Translations under genes and position numbers: made by a program | Shown: positions 61,643 to 64,000 of the stretch, one piece after another | Numbering within the stretch: position 1 is the stretch's first letter | Layout of the letters: each line of letters begins with the position of its first letter | The notes under the pieces: generated by a model | Told to the model about the DNA's origin: nothing | The model's database searches: none | What the model saw: only the letters and a program-made list of their open reading frames with translations | From: an uncultured Veillonella sp. | Lineage (GTDB): Bacteria > Bacillota > Negativicutes > Veillonellales > Veillonellaceae | DNA length: 64,000 nucleotides | Reading direction: 5' to 3' | NCBI RefSeq assembly: GCF_900545795.1 | Contig: NZ_URAR01000001.1 | Span: 248,001-312,000 of the forward strand

Positions 61643-63660
61643 TCTGTCTCTTCCTCCTTCTTCATGGCTAATAACTGCTCTTGTGCTGTCTTTTTCACAG
61701 CTTCACGAGCTTCAGCCATAGTCATATCATATAATTGACCACCTGCAACAGTGCGATGACCACCACCGCCGAGGGCCTCCATAATAAGCTGTACATTAAT
61801 GGCTCCTTGAGAGCGCGCACTCACACCGATGCCACCATCGGCTAAATCATAGAGTACAAAACTCGCCTCAATACCTTCAATAGTAATCAATTGATCTGCT
61901 GCTTGAGCAGATACAATCGATGAATTTTGAATCCCTTCCGGACATTCTGTAAGCGCTAAACCATCAAAACGCTCTGCTGCGGCTAACATTTTAGCTCGCA
62001 ATTGCATGCTATCAAAGCTTTCCATAAAGAGATGACGTACAATCGATAAATCAGCTCCTGAACGACGTAAGAATGAAGCTGCATCAAAAGTTCTAGATCC
62101 GGTTTGCACTACGAAATTCTTCGTATCCACTACTATGCCTGCATATAAAGCACTAGCCTCTACTACATTGAGTGTAATAGGATCAGCAAAGTACTGAATT
62201 AATTCCGTCACTAATTCACTAGTAGACGAGGACGCTGGCTCTAAATAAGTCAATAATGGTTTTTCAATAAAATCAGAAGCACGGCGATGATGGTCGATAA
62301 CTACGCGTCGCTTAGATAATTGTAAAGCCCGAGGCGCCGCTACCATATCAGGGCGATGCACATCCACCACAAATACTAAAGTAGAGTCTGTTACAAAATC
62401 CTCAGCCGCCTGCGGCGTAATCAATAAACTTTCAAAGCCTGGCTCTGTAGGGAATAAATCAGATAGCTTTTTGATGGCTACCGTCTGGTCACTTACCGCC
62501 ACATGTACAGATTTACCAGCAGCTCGCGCCATAGCAGCTACGCCAATAGCACCGCCAATACTATCATAATCTTCTCGCTCATGGCCCATTACAATAACGG
62601 AATCGGCATCATCCATTAACTCTTTAATAGCCTGTGCCACTACACGGGCACGAACGCGCGTATTCTTCTCTGCCCCTTGAGTTTTACCGCCAAAGAACTT
62701 CAATTCCTTACCTACATATACACTCGCTTGGTCACCACCACGACCTAAAGAAAGCTCTAGCGCCGAACGAGCTCGCTCAGATTGCTCCTTAATAGATGGC
62801 TCGCCAACGGCAATACCAATACTAATAGTAGCAGGAATACGGCGACTTGTTTCCAAATTATGAACCTTCGCTAATAATGGGAAGTTTTGACTAATCATAT
62901 GTAGCAAAGATTCTTTTGAAATACAGAAAATATAGGAATCTTCTGTATAATTTCGCACAAAACCGTCATATTGGTCAATCTCCGCCACGATGGCATTATT
63001 GATTTCAGCCCAAAGATTAGTGTACTCTACATCACTAAGACCCTTAGTCACTTCTTCAATATTATCCATCATGAGGAAGCCAAAGGCTGGTGCCATAGCC
63101 TCCGCTTCATGGCGAAGCTGTTCTGATTCCGTAATATCATCAAAGTAAAATGCCATATAGGACTCAGGCATTTCTTCTTCCTCTTCCCCGGGCTTAGGCG
63201 CAATCCCTTCAATAAACTTATAAATGATGCGATATGAGCGCTCCTCAATCTGTTCATTGAAAAAGCCTGACTTGCCCCAAAGCTTATCGAGTCGCAAGCT
63301 AGGAATAAATGTATTGAGACGTTGCGTTTTATCTGGGTCTTGAGGCATCCAATCGCGGAATACACTATTGCACCAGCATACACGCGCCTTACTATCAATT
63401 ATAACAATCGCTGTTGGTAAATTTTGAATAGCATAACTAGTAGCTTGTGTAATCCCCTTAGCAAAGGTGTCTAATTGCACGCTCATCTTCTTTTGCTGCT
63501 TACTAATCGCACGACTTGCTACTAAATAGGCAACGATTACAAAAAACAAGCTAAAAATAGCCATAATCCAATTCAACCAACAAATGACTAACAATAAAGC
63601 AATTACAATGCCTAATGCGGTAAATTGTAGTGCTCCATAATAGCCTTTATTCGCATTCAT
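61639..63660 (-). CDS. gdpP: GdpP-type cyclic di-AMP phosphodiesterase (DHH family)
   Basis: A 673-residue membrane-anchored protein with the GdpP/YybT architecture: two N-terminal transmembrane helices (to residue ~52), a PAS-like domain (~85-180), a degenerate GGDEF domain (~195-335), and the DHH (~345-495) and DHHA1 (~580-660) domains. Metal-binding motifs read MGHEREDYDSIGG, VVDVHR and VVIDHHRR, with GGGGHRTVAGG in DHHA1. It hydrolyses c-di-AMP to pApA. The first motif departs from the common GHxxPDMD pattern but keeps its His and both Asp. It is coupled to rplI and lies 20 bp after the YybS-like gene. Confidence 0.94.
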   Translation of the reverse strand: MNANKGYYGALQFTALGIVIALLLVICWLNWIMAIFSLFFVIVAYLVASRAISKQQKKMSVQLDTFAKGITQATSYAIQNLPTAIVIIDSKARVCWCNSVFRDWMPQDPDKTQRLNTFIPSLRLDKLWGKSGFFNEQIEERSYRIIYKFIEGIAPKPGEEEEEMPESYMAFYFDDITESEQLRHEAEAMAPAFGFLMMDNIEEVTKGLSDVEYTNLWAEINNAIVAEIDQYDGFVRNYTEDSYIFCISKESLLHMISQNFPLLAKVHNLETSRRIPATISIGIAVGEPSIKEQSERARSALELSLGRGGDQASVYVGKELKFFGGKTQGAEKNTRVRARVVAQAIKELMDDADSVIVMGHEREDYDSIGGAIGVAAMARAAGKSVHVAVSDQTVAIKKLSDLFPTEPGFESLLITPQAAEDFVTDSTLVFVVDVHRPDMVAAPRALQLSKRRVVIDHHRRASDFIEKPLLTYLEPASSSTSELVTELIQYFADPITLNVVEASALYAGIVVDTKNFVVQTGSRTFDAASFLRRSGADLSIVRHLFMESFDSMQLRAKMLAAAERFDGLALTECPEGIQNSSIVSAQAADQLITIEGIEASFVLYDLADGGIGVSARSQGAINVQLIMEALGGGGHRTVAGGQLYDMTMAEAREAVKKTAQEQLLAMKKEEETE

Positions 63661-63680
63661 ACACTCGCTCCTTGTCCCAC

Positions 63681-64000
63681 TTAATCCTCGCTAGAACGCT
63701 TAGCTAGGCGGTGACGTAAATCCATAAGTAAATCTAGCATGCCTACAATCATAACGGCATAGCCCATTAATAAACTTAGAAAAATTAGTAGCATACTCAT
63801 TGTCTTAGAATACCCATGAGTATGTAAAATATACCACAAACAACTTAGCCCTTGAGCTAACAACATATACGAGCCAAGAATAAAGAAGTTTGTCGCTATA
63901 AAATTGAGCCATTCATAAGGATATAAATTTACCCAATACTGCAAGATAAGCCCTAATAAAAATAAATATACAGACCACTTTGGCATGCGCCACTGCAATA
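63681..64000 (-). CDS. YybS-like (DUF2232) membrane protein, 5' part outside the window
   Basis: The visible ~106 residues are the C-terminal end of a hydrophobic protein with at least three membrane segments and the final MLDLLMDLRHRLAKR. Position directly before gdpP, rplI and dnaB is that of the YybS/DUF2232 family in Firmicutes, whose members are about 300 residues. An ATG lies at 63998, but the frame appears to run on beyond the edge, so this is a partial gene. Function is not known; the assignment rests mainly on gene order. Confidence 0.7.
   Translation of the reverse strand, partial: LQWRMPKWSVYLFLLGLILQYWVNLYPYEWLNFIATNFFILGSYMLLAQGLSCLWYILHTHGYSKTMSMLLIFLSLLMGYAVMIVGMLDLLMDLRHRLAKRSSED

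Overview
The window looks like chromosomal DNA of a low-GC anaerobe of the Negativicutes, most likely Veillonella. The reasons are the low GC with strong GGAGG ribosome sites, a Fe-S class I fumarase, a membrane nitrate reductase with a NarK transporter, a SpeF/PotE ornithine decarboxylation pair, LarA- and Ldh_2-type lactate/malate enzymes, and the rplI-gdpP-yybS/dnaB neighbourhood. The genus is an inference from gene content. No rRNA, tRNA, CRISPR array or insertion sequence was seen. Most genes lie on the minus strand.

Layout, left to right. 1-8.1 kb: a truncated YheO-type regulator and an EamA transporter, then a minus-strand catabolic operon (cysteine desulfidase, URO-D-like protein, YfcC carrier, M20 amidohydrolase, TerC) and a RidA gene. 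8.4-9.8 kb: two-subunit fumarase. 10.5-19.5 kb: respiratory nitrate module, narGHJI (narG split by a one-base frameshift), a Crp/Fnr regulator and divergent narK. Two near-identical TGTGA-N6-TCACA-type operators sit at the same distance from the narG and narK -10 boxes. 19.7-23.7 kb: Dps, a TauE-type permease, lrgAB and a divergent LysR regulator.

23.7-28.4 kb: a compact operon arsR-dinB-larA followed by an unrecognised gene. Its end carries a full dnaX-like -1 frameshift cassette that would join the 413-residue protein to a 152-residue Cys-rich tail. 28.8-34.2 kb: AhpC peroxiredoxin, a 1 kb AT-rich gap, then speF and potE. 34.4-38.1 kb: a two-gene OpuC/EgtU-like ABC importer beside a BusR-like (GntR plus RCK_C) regulator. 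This links to the GdpP-type c-di-AMP phosphodiesterase at 61.6-63.7 kb. 38.2-44.2 kb: pyrG, argS and small housekeeping genes.

44.4-54.7 kb: branched-chain amino acid block ilvD-ilvA-ilvB-ilvN-ilvC with brnQ and an APC permease nearby. ilvD is preceded by a 33-codon leader peptide very rich in Ile/Leu/Val and an intrinsic terminator whose 5' arm can alternatively pair with the end of the leader ORF, which is classical attenuation. Between ilvD and ilvA lies an array of six hairpins, about 50 bp apart, whose stems differ in sequence but stay complementary. 54.9-64 kb: a cytoplasmic molybdopterin oxidoreductase, an Ldh_2 dehydrogenase, an M48 protease, dnaB, rplI, gdpP and a truncated yybS-like gene.

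The most unusual signals are the frameshift cassette (24.3 kb), the compensating hairpin array (49.2 kb), the ilv attenuator (51.2-51.4 kb), the matched nitrate operators (17.2 and 18.1 kb) and the broken narG.
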